A stretch of 64,000 nt of DNA from Bettongia penicillata ogilbyi. Taxonomy: Eukaryota; Chordata; Mammalia; Diprotodontia; Potoroidae. The stretch spans positions 3,357,001 through 3,421,000 of the forward strand of contig JAJHZJ010000013.1 of assembly GCA_023548195.1 (NCBI GenBank), written 5' to 3'. Below the pieces are notes generated by a model, which was not told where the DNA came from, did no database searches, and saw nothing but the letters and a program-made list of their open reading frames with translations. This document shows, in pieces, positions 1 through 11,834 of this stretch; positions within the stretch are counted from its first letter, which is position 1; every line of letters starts with the position of its first letter. A program made the position numbers and the translations under genes.

Positions 1-70
1 TGTACCTTTGCCAAGAAAATACCCCAAAATGAGATCACAAAAAGTTGGACACTATACAACAACAGCAATC
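1..70 (+). repeat. MAR1-type SINE, 3' end
   Basis: The window opens inside the tail of a MAR1-type CORE-SINE. It reads through the diagnostic 'ctttgccaagaaaa' and 'gttggacac' motifs and ends in a CAA-rich tail, as in the fuller copies at 36,880 and 6,563. The rest lies outside the window. Confidence 0.75.
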
Positions 71-735
71 CAAGTCCAACTTTTGTAATCTTTCTACTAT
101 ACTACTACAGTTATCTGTGTTTTTGCCTAAACCCTATACTAAACTGGAAGCTATAGGTAGGGAAGAACTTTTTTTTTTATCTAAATCTATGGTCTATGAT
201 TTTTTAAAAATGTTTTTTATGACTATTACAATATAATTCATATCCCTTGTAATCCTGTGTTTTAGTTTATACATTTAAAAACATTATTTTGAGATGGGTA
301 TATATGTATATGTATGTGCATGTAAATGCTTTATCAGGCTGCAAAATCTGTCAATTATCAGATTGTCAAAGGGGTCCATGACACAAAAAAATAGACTAAG
401 AACCTCTAAAACTCTCTCTCCCTGTACTTAAAATAAGATGGTGCATTAGTAGGTGCTCATTAAATGATCATTGAATAAACTTAGTAGAGGGAAGCAGTAG
501 TCTCCTAAAAAGTTGAATGGGCTGGAGATCAGGTGGCTCAATCCCTTTCTTCCCTGTTCATGCTGAGTAAACTCTCCAAAAGCATCTTCTCTGTCCTCAA
601 ATTATCCTCAAGTACCTGGATCTCTCCTTTGTCCCTCTTACTACCTGTCCATGTAATACCTTCCCAGAAGGCCAGTTTCTTGAGATGAGGGACTGCATCA
701 TTTTTTTATTCTTCATATCGTCAAAGCAATATGGC
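71..735. other. No gene seen; AT-rich DNA with a possible L2-like tail
   Basis: No convincing coding pattern. Positions 400-480 resemble the 3' end of an L2/MIR-type element ('taggtgctcattaaat' followed by 'ttgaataaac'). The rest is AT-rich and unassigned. Confidence 0.4.
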
Positions 736-739
736 ACCT

Positions 740-935
740 TGAAGCCAAAAAGATCTCTACTCAAGCCCTGCCTCTCACACCTTACTGACCTTGTGACTCT
801 GGGCAAGTCTTATAGACTCTCTAAGCCTACAAGGTTCAGGGAAGGTGCCTTAGTAAATGAGTACATTAGAAAAAGGAGTTTCACCCCTAGGAGCTTTCTA
901 TACCAATAAAATCAGAGGCCTAGCCCCTAAGCTCA
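740..935 (+). repeat. CORE-SINE copy, degraded
   Basis: It contains the tRNA-SINE string 'tgactctgggcaagtc' and a downstream part ('aggtgccttag', then 'ctataccaataaaatca') also seen in related copies at 1,440, 13,300 and 30,965. The subfamily (THER1/MON-like) is uncertain. Confidence 0.55.
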
Positions 936-1109
936 GCCCCAGACCAAAGGCCTTGCAAATAGTAGGCATTTGATAAGCATTTCTCTATATGGTTCCCCCG
1001 GCTCAAAGAGAGGCAGAGTAGCTTTGTGGATGGAGGACCAGTCCTGAAACCAAGAAGATTTGTGTTTAGATCCTGCCTCTACAGACCACTAGCTCCACCC
1101 AGACCCCTT

Positions 1110-1360
1110 TCCTAGACTACTTACTCTTGGTTCTATGTCCCCATTTGGGGTTTTCTTGGCAGAAATGCTGGAGTGGTTTTACATTTCCTTCTCCAGCTTA
1201 TTTTACAGATGAGGAAAATGAAGCAAGTGGGGTGACGTGACTTGTCACTCGAGTAGAAAGTGTCTGAGGCCAGAACTAAATTCAGGAAGATGAATCATCC
1301 TGACTTCAGGCCTGGCACCCTAACTTCTAGGCTACCAAGCTACTCCATCATTCTTGGGTT
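1110..1360 (-). repeat. MAR1-type SINE, near full length
   Basis: Reverse-strand MAR1: 'ccccatttggggttttcttgg', 'tggagtggttttacatttcc' and 'gaggaaaatgaa' appear in the order expected for the complement, ending at the tRNA-like head near 1,350. Confidence 0.85.
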
Positions 1361-1434
1361 CAGTTATTTCCAGAAAATTCCTCTGAGGTAGAGATTCATG
1401 ATTTAGACAAGAGAATCAGCTTGGAGAAATAGTT

Positions 1435-1620
1435 TGGAAAAACAGATAAAAAACTGGCTTCTGGACCTAGAAGACCTGGATTCAAATCCTGCCTCTGACA
1501 CGTATTGGTTGTTAGCCTGGACAAGTCGCTTAACTTCTCAAGCAATTTTCTAAGACTATTAGTTTGATGGAATGAGGTACATGCACAGAGAGTTTCCTCA
1601 AGTGGAAATTCCCTAATCTT
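1435..1620 (+). repeat. CORE-SINE copy (THER1/MON-like)
   Basis: It starts with 'gacctggattcaaatcctgc', followed by a degraded 'cctggacaagtcgcttaac' core, a 'ttctaagactat' segment and an 'agagtttcctcaagtgg' segment. The same order occurs at 30,965-31,175. Confidence 0.7.
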
Positions 1621-2865
1621 TATCTTCAACATGAAGCAAAAGACTTTGCCTATAGAAGTGTGTATTTGTTCTTCTCCAAGCTGTTTCTTTCCTGATTGAC
1701 CCAAAGGTCTACTTATTTAATTTTATTGCTGAGAATAAATTAAAATGACGACAGTTTTATGAGCCAGCCTAGAGCCTTTCTCAAGGGGAGGAGGGTACCT
1801 GGGAAGGTGGTCAATATGTAATGGACACTTTTGGAAATTCACCACTTGGAGAGAAGAGAGGAGCTCTTTGGATACCTCTATATTCCTGCTTTCCAGTCTG
1901 GGAAATGGGGGTTGTAACCTTGCCAGGTTAATTACCCCAGGCAGAGAGACATAAAAGAAGTTTTCTGATCTAATCATTCTGGGCTGCATTTTTATCCAGA
2001 ACTAAAATGCCTGATTAAAATAGAGATGATTATAGGTTTTTTAACCTCCTGATTGCTATCTGTCACGGTGCTTGGATTTAGATGGAACATGTGATCTGAT
2101 GAAGGACCATTTCTTGCAATTTGCATGCACACAAACATGCAGGCACACTTTCAAAATCTACCCACAAGCCATTTAGTCAGGAGATGTGCCTCAAAAGTGA
2201 GATGTTTCTTATTGCTTGCAGGAACACGCGTGCGTGAAATAGAAAAAAAGGCAGAAGTTACCTCATTTATCTCTATACTTATAGTAAAGAAAGAGGAATT
2301 TTTGGTGTTTGCTGTTTTTGCTTTAGAATCACACCACTGGAAGTCAGTAACTTGTGTCCCGAAGTCCATGCTGAGAGCAAATGAAACATCTGAATCATAA
2401 GGTCTCTATTTCTCCTTTTTTCTTGTTTTCACCAGTCACACCCCCCGGAGCGCTCTTCTGTACTCACAACCTTGAAATGAGCTTCCTCTCTGCTCAAGTC
2501 CCAAGAGCCACCAAGAAACTTGATGATTGTCTCTGTCCTGAGCATGCTGGGACACAGTACTGAGCACACTGATGCTGCAGCAATAAGTGTCTGGAGGGAA
2601 AGATCCCCCTTCAAAGGTTAGAACAAGCCTTCCAGACTTAAATGAACTGATACAAAATGAAATGAAAAAACATTGTGCACAGTAATAGTAATATTGTATC
2701 AACTATGAATGACTTAGCTACTCTCAGCAATACAGTGATCCAAGATGATTCTGAAGGACTTATGATGAAAAATACTATCTGTCTCCAGAGAAAAAATGGA
2801 TGGAGTTTGAATGCAGATCAAAGCATACTTTTTCTTTGCTTTCTCTTTCTTGGTTTTTTCTTTTG
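1621..2865. other. No gene seen
   Basis: Unassigned DNA. Short open frames (for example 2,125-2,400) have no recognisable domain, no neighbouring exon structure and no codon signature, and I do not call them genes. Confidence 0.5.
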
Positions 2866-2869
2866 GTCT

Positions 2870-3045
2870 ACTCTTTTTCACAGCATGACTAACACAGAAA
2901 TGCTTTGGACGACTGCATATCAAATGGTTTGCCTCCAGTCGAGGGAGGGAGTGAGGGAGAGAATTCGGAATTCAAAAATTTTTTAAATGAATGTTAAAAA
3001 CTATTTTACGAGTAACTGGGGAAAAAAACCAAAATATTAAATTTT
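2870..3045 (+). repeat. L1/HAL1 3'-end fragment
   Basis: It reads 'cagaaatgctttgg', a purine-rich 'gagggagggagtgaggg' tract, 'gaattcggaattcaaa', then 'atgttaaaaactattttacg' and an A-rich end. The same order is found at the 3' ends of the HAL1 copies (compare 25,290-25,460). It is a severely 5'-truncated insertion. Confidence 0.6.
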
Positions 3046-3475
3046 TAAGAGAAAAAAAAAAGCCTTCCAAATCCTTACTCTTTGTGTGTATCCTAACTGT
3101 CAGAATCTCCAGGTGGTCCCTCATTAGGGAGAAAGTGAGATCCATTAGTTCCATTTAAAAAATTCCTTTAAGGGTGGGGTTAACAAAGGAAATCAACAGC
3201 CATCTAGCATCCATGGTGTAAAGGAATTGGATCAGGGCATTGAGAGAAGTGATTATTTTTTTCTATCATTATTAATAACTAATTATTAAGCTATGATTGA
3301 GGTTTTTCCTTTCTATTTCCTCATTCAGGGACCACCTCCTGTAGGCCAGTCAAGTCTCTGAAAGACATTGTTAATAGGTGAGATTGTCCAGATGCCCTGG
3401 GTATATGCTCTGGGATCTTAATGGGAGCTGGGTTGTCTGTTCCTATTCAGGCAGTCATTTTGATGGGGAATTCAG
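3046..3475. other. No gene seen
   Basis: Unassigned intergenic DNA between an L1/HAL1 tail and an L2 fragment. Confidence 0.45.
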
Positions 3476-3479
3476 ACTG

Positions 3480-3865
3480 ATTCTCCTCTGAACTCCATTC
3501 CGTATCACCTGCTGCCCCTTGGACAGATGAGCTAAAGGCATCTTAAACTCAACATTTCCAAAATAAAATGCATCATTTTCCCCAAACCTAGACCTCTTCA
3601 GAACTTCTCTATTGCTTTTAAGGACACCACTGTTCTTCCAGCCACCCCAGTCACCACCTTTGGGGTGATCTGTTCCTCACATCTGTTTCACATCGACCTT
3701 TAATGTACAGTTACCAGACATTGTGGCCTTTATTTCCAGAGCATCTTTTTCATAGATCCCCTTGTCTCAACTCACAAAGCCACCACCCTAGTTCAGGCCT
3801 TCATATTTTCCTACCTGAATGACAGCAGTAGCCTTCTGATGAATGACTTGCTTCTAATTATTCCT
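3480..3865 (+). repeat. L2 LINE fragment (left part)
   Basis: The order 'cttaaactcaacatttcc', 'accactgttcttccagcc' and 'gccaccaccctagttcagg' is that of the L2 ORF2 3' part and 3' UTR. The element is split by a SINE at 3,866 and resumes at 4,121. Confidence 0.75.
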
Positions 3866-4120
3866 TGGTGACTCAGTGGTACAGTGGATAGGGTACAAAT
3901 CCTGGAGGCCAGAATTCAAATCTAGCCTCAGACTGACTAGATGTGTGATCTTGGACAAGTCACTTAGCTTCTGTGTTTCTCACTTTTGTAGATCATAAAA
4001 TGGGATAATAACAGCTTCTATTTCCTAGGGCTATTGTGAAGATCAAATGATAAAATGTTAGTAAAGTGCTCAGTGCAAGCCCTGACACATAGCAGGCACT
4101 TAATAAATGTTCATCCCTTC
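3866..4120 (+). repeat. CORE-SINE (MIR/THER-like) nested in L2
   Basis: tRNA-like head ('gtggatagggtacaaatcc'), core ('cttggacaagtcacttagc'), then an L2-like 3' tail ('ggcacttaataaatgttc'). Its insertion between two colinear L2 pieces shows the order of events. Confidence 0.75.
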
Positions 4121-4300
4121 CTTCCTTTGCCTAATCACTCTAATCTCTCCTCCACTCAGCTGCCAAATGGATTTTCCTAAACTGAAGGTCTGACCATGTC
4201 ACTCTCTCCTTAACCAACCCCTAAAGTAGGCTCTCTTTCAGTTCTAGGATCAAATATAAACATCTAAAACCCACCATTGTCTCATGAGAAAGGGTAGGCA
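4121..4300 (+). repeat. L2 LINE fragment (right part)
   Basis: It continues the L2 sequence broken at 3,865: 'cagctgccaaatggatttt', 'ggtctgaccatgtcactc', 'aggatcaaatataaac'. Confidence 0.7.
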
Positions 4301-4995
4301 TGCTTTACCTCTAGTCATCTGAAGTGAATTACTCACTGCCTTCACTGGTCAGAATTATGGAGTCTTTCAATCTTGTCTTCCTTTTAATTAATATGATTAT
4401 TATGTAAATTGTTCTGGTTCCACTTACTTTGCTTCACTAGTGTACCTTTTCATACACAATGAAAATAACTTGCCAAGTCTATGAAGTTAGCAGAGTCACC
4501 TCCTGAGATATCAGAAAACTTCTAAAAGTCAACCTCTGACTTTTCCCCATTTCCCCCAGCAAGAAGAACCAGAGAAGGCTTCTTAAGAAAGGTGCCATTT
4601 GAGCTTCAAAGTGAGTTAGCAGTTCTAAGAGGCAGAGATGGAGAGGAAAACAATATAGGGATGTGCAAAGGTAGAGTTGGAAGATAAAACATAGTACACA
4701 GGGAACAGCAAGTTGTTCAGGTTCCCTAGAATCTGGAATGTGTATGGGGGAATAATGTATAATTATCCTGTGAATATTGATTAGAGTCAGATGATAAACA
4801 GTGCTAAATACCAAAAAAGAGACTTGCTGTCAGGGAAATCAGGAAAGACACCAAGTAGAAAGTACTACATACAGAAAGAGTTGAAGGAAAAATAGAGATT
4901 CTTAGAGGCAGAGGTGAGGACGAAATTCATTCTATAGCAAATACATGGTGGAGGGACTTTAAATGCTGAAATTTGGCAAGAGAAATTAAATCATT
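4301..4995. other. No gene seen; possible old repeat
   Basis: The purine-rich segment at 4,560-4,960 ('agaggcagagatggag', 'aaataccaaaaaagag') resembles decayed marsupial interspersed repeats, such as 27,640-27,980, but I cannot assign a family. No coding signal. Confidence 0.35.
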
Positions 4996-4999
4996 TTGA

Positions 5000-5210
5000 C
5001 TGAAATGTCAAATGTAAGAATAATATGAAATATGGCTAAGACAGAAATGTTTTGCATGATTTCACATGTATAATAGAGATTTTTATTATTGCTTGCCTCC
5101 TCAAGGAGCAAGGGAGAGATGGGAAGGAAGAAAAATTCAGAATTCAAATTTTTTGCTAAAACTGTTGAATTAATTGGGGAACATTAACAAAATAAATAAA
5201 GAAAAAATTT
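5000..5210 (+). repeat. L1/HAL1 3'-end fragment
   Basis: 'gacagaaatgttttgcatga', 'gcttgcctcctcaaggag', a G/A-rich tract and 'attcagaattcaaat' match the 3' end of the HAL1 elements in this window. It ends with an 'aacaaaataaataaag' tail. Confidence 0.65.
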
Positions 5211-5592
5211 TTATAAGAATAATATGAAATAAGCTTAGAAGGTAGGTTTTGAGGCAGGTTATAAAGCATTTTAAATACCAAGCAGAGGAGTTTTCTTTTT
5301 TTTTTTTCCAAGTTTTACTTATGTGTTCTGTTTTTACATTACATTTACAGATTAATCCCCTTCCATGAGAAATCTTATGCACCAAAGTAAAGCAGTTAAA
5401 TAAAATGGACAATATAGTGACCTCATCATGCATGCAACATTACACATTTGTAGCAAACCACCCCCACCTCCATTTCTTTATTTAAAAAAATTAACAGATG
5501 TTTTCAACCTCTCATCTCATTGGAAGAAGAGAGAGAAAAACAAATACTTTGTAATAAATATTCAAACTCAAGCAAAATAAATGGCTTCATTG

Positions 5593-5595
<3 letters not shown>

Positions 5596-5640
<45 letters not shown>
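5596..5640 (+). repeat. (GT)n microsatellite
   Basis: An uninterrupted GT dinucleotide run of about 45 bp. Confidence 0.95.
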
Positions 5641-5642
<2 letters not shown>

Positions 5643-5724
5643 TGTACCTTATATCTTTCATCTCTTTGTCAGGAAGTAGATAATACGTTTCATTCTTATT
5701 TAGCAGATTGCTAACAAATATTTA

Positions 5725-5950
5725 ACAACCAACTGGGAACAGCTAGGTGGCACAGTGCCATGCCTAGAGTAAGGAAGGCTCATCTTTGTGAGTTCATATC
5801 TACTATTATTATTCCTCATTGTATAGTTGAGAAAACTGAGGTTAAATGACAACTCAGAGTCATACAGCTAGTAAGTGTTTAAGGCTGGATTTGAACTCAG
5901 GACTTTCTATCTCTAAAGCCAGCACTCTATCCACTGAGCCACCAGCTTGT
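5725..5950. repeat. Composite SINE: MAR1-type head joined to inverted CORE-SINE
   Basis: The first 80 bp ('cagctaggtggcacagtg', 'gaaggctcatct') read as a plus-strand marsupial SINE head. From about 5,806 the sequence reads as the complement of a SINE ('gagaaaactgaggttaaatg' to 'ctctatccactgagccacc'). Either two opposed insertions or an inverted chimera. Confidence 0.6.
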
Positions 5951-6020
5951 TTTAATGTAGAGTCAATGTATTGGCAATTTATTGGTTATTGTGGCTAAGA
6001 CAAAAGGAGGAGTTAAGGTT

Positions 6021-6110
6021 TCTCTCTCTCTTTTTTTTCTTTCTTTCTCTCTCCCCCTCTTTTCCCTCCTTCCTTCCTTCCTTCTTCCTTCCTTCCTTCT
6101 TTTCTCATCA
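6021..6110 (+). repeat. Polypyrimidine (CT/TTCC)n tract
   Basis: About 90 bp of nearly pure pyrimidine with TCTC, TTTC and TTCC units. Confidence 0.9.
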
Positions 6111-6234
6111 TTCCCCAAAACTTAAACCCAGTGCACTCTGAAGTCCATAGATTGGACAACAAGAGGTCCCTGCTCAAACCCCACTTAATGGATGGCTTAC
6201 AGTGATTATTAATAGTAATAGTTTCGCTTTCCCT

Positions 6235-6562
6235 CCCAGCTTGATTTAGTTATTTTTTTCTTTTGCTCAGTAAAAAGCCCATTTCCTGACTCCTTAAAGA
6301 GGTCTATTCACTCAATGGGAATTACCTCCCTCTAAGTGAATACCTAGCATAAAAAGGCCAAGGTCTCCCATTGCATCCTGGACCATCTCAAGTCATCCTG
6401 ATGAGTATCTGGTCACTGGATCCAGATGGCTCAGGAGGAGAAAGTGAGTCTGGTGACCTTGCACAGCCCTACTTCACTCAAAACAAAGTTAAGTGCAAGT
6501 CATGTCATCATTTCTCTGATGTCATGATCTTCTACAAAAACAAAATATGAACACAATGACAA
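6235..6562 (+). repeat. Marsupial SINE with 'gaacgaaggacaa'-type tail
   Basis: A 330-bp SINE shared with 18,100-18,440. Features in order: 'cttttgctcag', 'aaagaggtctattcactc', 'ccatctcaagtcatcctg', 'ccagatggctcagga', 'gtgcaagtcatgtcatcat', and a degraded tail. The family (WALLSI/WSINE-like) is tentative. Its tail resembles the LINE 3' end at 31,758-31,800. Confidence 0.7.
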
Positions 6563-6725
6563 CAATGTGTGATCCTGGCCAAGTCACTTAACCCTGTTTG
6601 CCTCAGTTTCCTCATCTGTAAAATAATCTGGACAAAGAAATGGCAAACCACTCCAATATCTCTGCCGAGAAATCCCCAAATGGGGTCACAAATAGACATG
6701 ACTGACATGATTCAACAACAATAAA
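6563..6725 (+). repeat. MAR1-type SINE, 3' half
   Basis: 'gtgtgatcctggccaagtca', 'cctcagtttcctcatctg', 'caaaccactccaatatc', 'aatggggtcaca' and a CAACAA tail. It starts within the SINE body directly after another SINE's tail, so it is 5'-truncated or a chimera. Confidence 0.8.
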
Positions 6726-7059
6726 TGTTGTGTTCCGCTGTTGTGAAGAGAGCAGGAGTTTTGAGGAAGCGAAATGGATGTTAAAATATTAAGAACATCA
6801 ATAAAACATTTTTTAAAAGATGCACTGAAGCATCTAAATGGAAAACAATGCCTATGAACATTACCCAATCAGGATCAGATTGAACCATGCTAACTACCTA
6901 CATCTAATCTTTTTTTTTGGTAAAGAATTTACCTACCCATAGAAAAGTCACATAGTTTCAGATCTAACAACAGCATTCCGTATTCAATTACTCAAGGAAC
7001 GGGTGCAAACAGCGTATGGATCCCAGCTCCCTCCATGATGTAAGCACTTATCATGGACA

Positions 7060-7330
7060 ATGGCAGTAGCATCCTGAAAATTGGTCTCTCTGCCTCAAGT
7101 CTCTCTCCCAATTCATCTTCCACATAGCTGCCAAAAACATATTTCTTAAAGTATAGATTACCTCCTACTCAATAAACTCTTATGGTTCCCTACTATCTCC
7201 AGGATCAAATATAAAATCCTTTGTATGGCATTTAAAGTCCTTCACGACCTAACTCTGTCTTATTTTTCTAGTCTTCTTATAACAATCCCTGCCTTCAAAC
7301 TACATACACTCTAGGGGAAATCCAGAGAGA
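7060..7330 (+). repeat. L2 LINE fragment
   Basis: 'ctgcctcaagtctctctccc', 'cacatagctgccaaaaac', 'aggatcaaatataaaatcc' and 'ggcatttaaagtccttcac' occur in L2 order. Confidence 0.75.
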
Positions 7331-7499
7331 GATATGCACACATATAAACATATACAAAATAAGTTTATTTCTCTCCACAGTTCAGCCAGATGAACATTTT
7401 TCAGTACAGCCAAGTTGTTCCTCTTGCTGTTTCTCATACACAACATCCCATTTACCTTTGCTTACTTTTGTACATGTGTGTACATCATTGATGGCAATT

Positions 7500-7700
7500 A
7501 CCAGTAAATCACAGAATTTATATCTGGAAGGAATCTAGAGTAAACCTTCTTATCCTATAGATGGAGAAACTGAAAGCCAATGCAGTGACATGAAGACACT
7601 TACTCAAGGCCACATAGGTAGCAAATAGCAAGATAGGGATATTAAAATAGGCTTTCTAACTCTAAAGCCATTGAACTTTTCTACTTTTCTGTCACCTCCC
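7500..7700 (+). repeat. MIR-like SINE, degraded
   Basis: 'ctggaaggaatctagag', 'gatggagaaactgaaag', 'actcaaggccacataggta' and 'tctaactctaaagccattg' follow the layout of an old MIR-type element. Confidence 0.5.
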
Positions 7701-7739
7701 CTGCATCTGCCTCAATCTGCATAGAACGTTTTTAGCCCT

Positions 7740-8840
7740 ACTAATGGTTTTCAAGTATGCCCAGGGTTCACCTCTGAGATCAAAGCGACCATCTTTCCCA
7801 GAAGAAGGACTGTTCTGTCACAGGCTGTATCAAGTCTATTATTATTTCCAAGGTTTCTTCAGAGAATGTGGCTTTGTGTCCCCATTCATGCATCCCATAG
7901 TCCCACTGGATGAAAGCAAAGGTGGTTCAGTGGAAAAAGTCAGAAGATAATTTGATTCTAATGTCCTTAGTCTATTGTCATGAAAATTACAGTTCTTGTG
8001 GTGACGTTCCCAGCCCCTGACAACTTTGTTTTAATGAGAGTTAAATGCCACCGAACGTTTATTGGGTTTTGAAAATGATGAGGATATCAGCAGCTTGTCC
8101 TTTTGTAATCCTGACCACCTCAAGGCCTGTCCTTTGCATCCCTCATTACCTGGAAATACAGGAATGAGACTTCTAAGTATTCTTTGCAGAGTGGAAAAGG
8201 AGCTTTGTGTTCTATTTACTGTTCACCATAGATACTTAGTATGACTCCAAAATCATGAGAATACTGGGTTTCCTTTTTAAATAAACAACTAAGTGTTATC
8301 CCTTCCATAATCATCCTCTTGGAAGGTAGGGTCCTTGTTCCATTGATGCTACTTCTACCATTCATAAGGACATGTTTGGAATTCCCACTAGGAACTGCCT
8401 TCCAAACTATCTCTTCTGGGCTAGAAAGGGAAGGCGAATGCTTAATACTATTTTTCTTTTTCCCATAGATAGTATTTATACCATCTGAGAAGTTGCTTTT
8501 TGTTGTTGTTTTAAAGGAAGCATCACTTTCCAAGATATGGTTTCAGTTTAATGCACAGATAGGTATTCTAATTCATTTTTAACCTATTCAACAGAGTGAA
8601 TTTCCAATCTCATAGAGTGATTCCAGTCTCTCACTATGGGAACATTCATGGACTCAGGGTGAAGAAAAGAAAAAAAAACAATTTTCTCCTGGAAAATTTG
8701 CCCACACAACTTGCAACATCATTGTTTAGCACTTAGAAAACAGGCTTTAGACTAAAGTCCAGAGAAAAAGAAAAGCCCTCACATACAGGTAGTTTTTTAA
8801 AGATAATTAGCAGTAGGAGTTATTCATTTCAATAATTTAA
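7740..8840. other. No gene seen
   Basis: About 1.1 kb without a recognised repeat. The short open frames at 7,744-7,950, 8,062-8,244 and 8,216-8,533 (minus) show no domain or exon context. Confidence 0.4.
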
Positions 8841-8965
8841 TTCAATGTATATTTATTAAAAATCTATGTTGTGCAAAGAAGTTATCAAAGTGCCAGAAAT
8901 CAAAAAATGAAATACTCCCTACTCTCAAGAAGCTCATTTTCAGCTGTTATTAGGGAGATGTGTAT

Positions 8966-9008
8966 GCACACACACACACACACACACAGAGACACACATA
9001 CACACACA
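8966..9008 (+). repeat. (CA)n microsatellite, interrupted
   Basis: About 40 bp of CA dinucleotides broken by 'gaga' and 'ata'. The preceding 8,845-8,965 resembles an unclassified dispersed repeat that also occurs at 18,470 and 28,105. Confidence 0.85.
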
Positions 9009-9009
9009 A

Positions 9010-9950
9010 CCCTGAAGATTTGAGATTTGAAGATTTTGCTTAACTTAATAGAACTATTCCACTGCCTTACAAGATTGTCCTATTTGTCTGATGCTTTTCT
9101 TATTGCTGGAAGTTATCAACAGCCATGTGTGCATTAATCAAAAGTTGTTCTCCCTGTTAGAGAAAATGAAAGGGTTTGAGAAGATTTTTTATTCTGACTT
9201 CTCAGTAAGGATGAAGCCATCCTCAAAAGAAAGGAATGAATAACTCAAGAAGGAAAACAAAAATAACAACTTTTTGAGAAGGCAGAGGTGAATCCAAATG
9301 CCAAGAAATTTGCTGGTTAAAGACTATGATACAGAGAAGAAAGACTAGGAGACAGGCAGATATCCCAACTTTCAAGGAGTGGAAGAAGATGGATCCTATA
9401 GAAACCATAGACACTGATGTTCTTCTCCAACAAAATTCCAAGATGTTATTCAATGTATGATGTAGGAGTACTGATAAGGGAAAGAAGGACCACTAAGAGT
9501 TAACATGAACTTACTGAGTGTCATGCCTGGCACATAATAAATACTTAAATGCTTGTTAAATAACTAAGAGGTAATGTGCTCATGTCAAACATTAATCAGG
9601 CTCAATTAACCATGGTTTTCTTTCTGAAAGCATTACTAGCCTGGTTTCGTAGGTTGTCATGGCTTCAGAATTTATCATCTTGAAACCAATGTTTTTGAGA
9701 TGGTACTCTCCAAACTTATCAATCATCTTCAAACATCATCAGATATTTTGTCACCAGAACAATTCTAGAAGTCTTTCCCAACTGGGAAAAACTGCCAGAA
9801 CTTTGGTCTCCCAGTATAGGTTTCTGAAATTCACAGTTACCTTTATACCATGATAAGGCATTAGAATAAGACTTTTGTAGAGTAAACTACATAACACTTT
9901 CAATGATTCCAAGTTGCTCCCTCTCATTTTTTTAATACTAACATCCTGCT
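9010..9950. other. No gene seen
   Basis: Mostly unassigned. Positions 9,520-9,565 ('gcctggcacataataaatac') look like an isolated L2/MIR 3' tail. Confidence 0.4.
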
Positions 9951-10175
9951 TATCATTGTTATTCAGTTATTTCAGCTCTTTGTGACTCCATTTGAGGTTT
10001 TCTTGACAAAGACACTGGAATGGTTTGCCATTTCCTTCTCCAGCTCATTTTATAGATGAAAAAACTGAGGCAAACAGAATTAAATACAGTGTCTGAGGCA
10101 AGATCTGAACTCATGAAGAGGAATCTTTCAGATTCCAAGTTCAGTGTTCTTTTCACTTAGCTGTCCTGACTTGAT
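9951..10175 (-). repeat. MAR1-type SINE
   Basis: Reverse-strand copy with 'ctttgtgactccatttgagg', 'tggaatggtttgccatttcc' and 'aaaaactgaggcaaacag', ending in the SINE head near 10,170. Confidence 0.85.
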
Positions 10176-10254
10176 GCTATATAACTGGATGTAACAGCAA
10201 GGACCCTGGCATACACTGGAGGGTCTACTGTACAGATACTCAGATCTGCTTTTC

Positions 10255-10800
10255 TAAAAGGAAAGCAACTTTTGAGGGGTCAACAATCACTTTGATCAAG
10301 CACATATATCATTCTCTTAGTTCAGGTGAAAAATTCTGTTGATAGGGCCTCAACAGACAGAGCTTCCAACTATCTGACCATAAGCAAGATGTACATCACA
10401 GATAAACAGACAGACCCAATGATCTGACTATTACATACATGCATAGTTACCAGACAGAGAAGCACCAACATCTGGGTTTTCAAAATTGGGAGGAGGTACT
10501 CCTTAATAGCTGCCCAGAGTCTCCTCTGGCCAAATAAGCACTTCCAATGGGTAAACCCCCAAAGTAAAACCTCATCTCAGAGTATTTATACACTTTTCAG
10601 AGCCTGAAGGCATCAAATCCTTGGGAACCAATGCCTCATTAGAAAATTAACAAAAGGTATGGGCCTCCCCTAATCAAACTTCCTTTAATGGGCAAGCCCA
10701 TCAAAGGATGGGGAAGATCTTTAACTCTCATAACTACCATTACATTGCAAATCATTCAATTCCATGGTCTGAGACTGATCAGGATTGCAGGTAATCCCAG
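10255..10800. other. Unclassified, possibly repeat-derived segment
   Basis: About 540 bp of moderately complex sequence without coding pattern. The texture is that of a non-autonomous element or solo LTR, but I cannot identify ends, inverted repeats or a target duplication. Confidence 0.25.
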
Positions 10801-10869
10801 TGCAATGGAAAGAAACATAGTAAGTGAATTTAGGCTATCATGTATTACCAATGACAAAATACTCATCTC

Positions 10870-11225
10870 TCCTAACTCCAGACATTTTCTCTGGCTATCC
10901 CTTCTGCCTGGAATTCTCTTTCTCCTCCACTCCAACTACTGACCTTCTTGGCTTCCTTGTCCATATTACAAGCCCACCTTCTACAGAAAGCCTTCCCTAA
11001 CCCCTCTAATCCCAGTGCTTTCCTTCTTTTAATTATTCCCTATTTATCCTACTTGTAGCTTACTTTGTATATATTTGTTTGCATGTTGTCTTAGGACTCT
11101 GCCTCCCCCAATAAACTGTAAGTTCCTTGAGGACAGAAACTGTCTTTTGCATCTTTTTGTATCCCCAGTGCTTAGCACAAGGCCTGGCCATAGTAGACAT
11201 TTAATATATATTTATTGAAGTGAAT
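10870..11225 (+). repeat. L2 LINE 3' end
   Basis: 'ctgcctggaattctctttc', 'agaaagccttccctaac', 'aactgtaagttccttgagg', 'ttgtatccccagtgctta' and 'agtagacatttaatata' are the standard L2 3' series. Confidence 0.8.
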
Positions 11226-11239
11226 TTAGTTATTATTAT

Positions 11240-11465
11240 TTTTAGTTAATAGGTAACATTTATATAGAACTTTAAGGTTTGCAAAGCATTTTACATGTTA
11301 TTTCATTTGATCCTCACAACAACCCCATGAGATAGGTCCTATTATTGTCTTCAATTTACAGAAGAGGAAATAGGCTTGCAGAAGTAGAGTGATTTGCCCA
11401 TGGCCACACAGCTAATAAGTGTTTGAGGCAGGATTTTAACTCAGTTTTTATCTGACTCCATTTCC
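11240..11465 (+). repeat. MIR/THER CORE-SINE
   Basis: 'gtttgcaaagcattttaca', 'cctcacaacaaccccatgag', 'ggccacacagctaataag' and 'ggcaggattttaactcag' appear in MIR order. Confidence 0.75.
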
Positions 11466-11474
11466 AGCAAATTC

Positions 11475-11645
11475 AAGGTAGTCTGACACTCTACCTCACA
11501 CCCATCACATTGACGAAGATGACAAAAAAGGAAAATGATAAATTTTGGAGGTGCTATGGGAAAACAGATACATTGATGTGCTTTTGTTGTATATGTGAAT
11601 GGATACAATCAATCTGAAAGCAATTTGAAATTATCCATGTGCAAT
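11475..11645 (+). repeat. L1 3' UTR fragment
   Basis: 'ctacctcacacccatcaca', 'ggaaaatgataaattttgg' and 'agcaatttgaaattat' parallel the L1 3' UTR seen after the ORF2 relic at 36,250-36,487. Confidence 0.65.
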
Positions 11646-11834
11646 GACTTTTCTTCCTTCTCTTCAACCCATGGTGTGCTATAGTTCTATGTCATCTGTA
11701 TTCTAGAAACAGCAAGGTTCTTCCTGGCTCTCATAAATTGAATCTCATGGAATTATTGTTTTTCTCATTGAGCAGCAGTGTGCTGGTAATTGTTTAATAG
11801 TCGACTTTCCAAGACAAAGAACTTTCCAAGGACT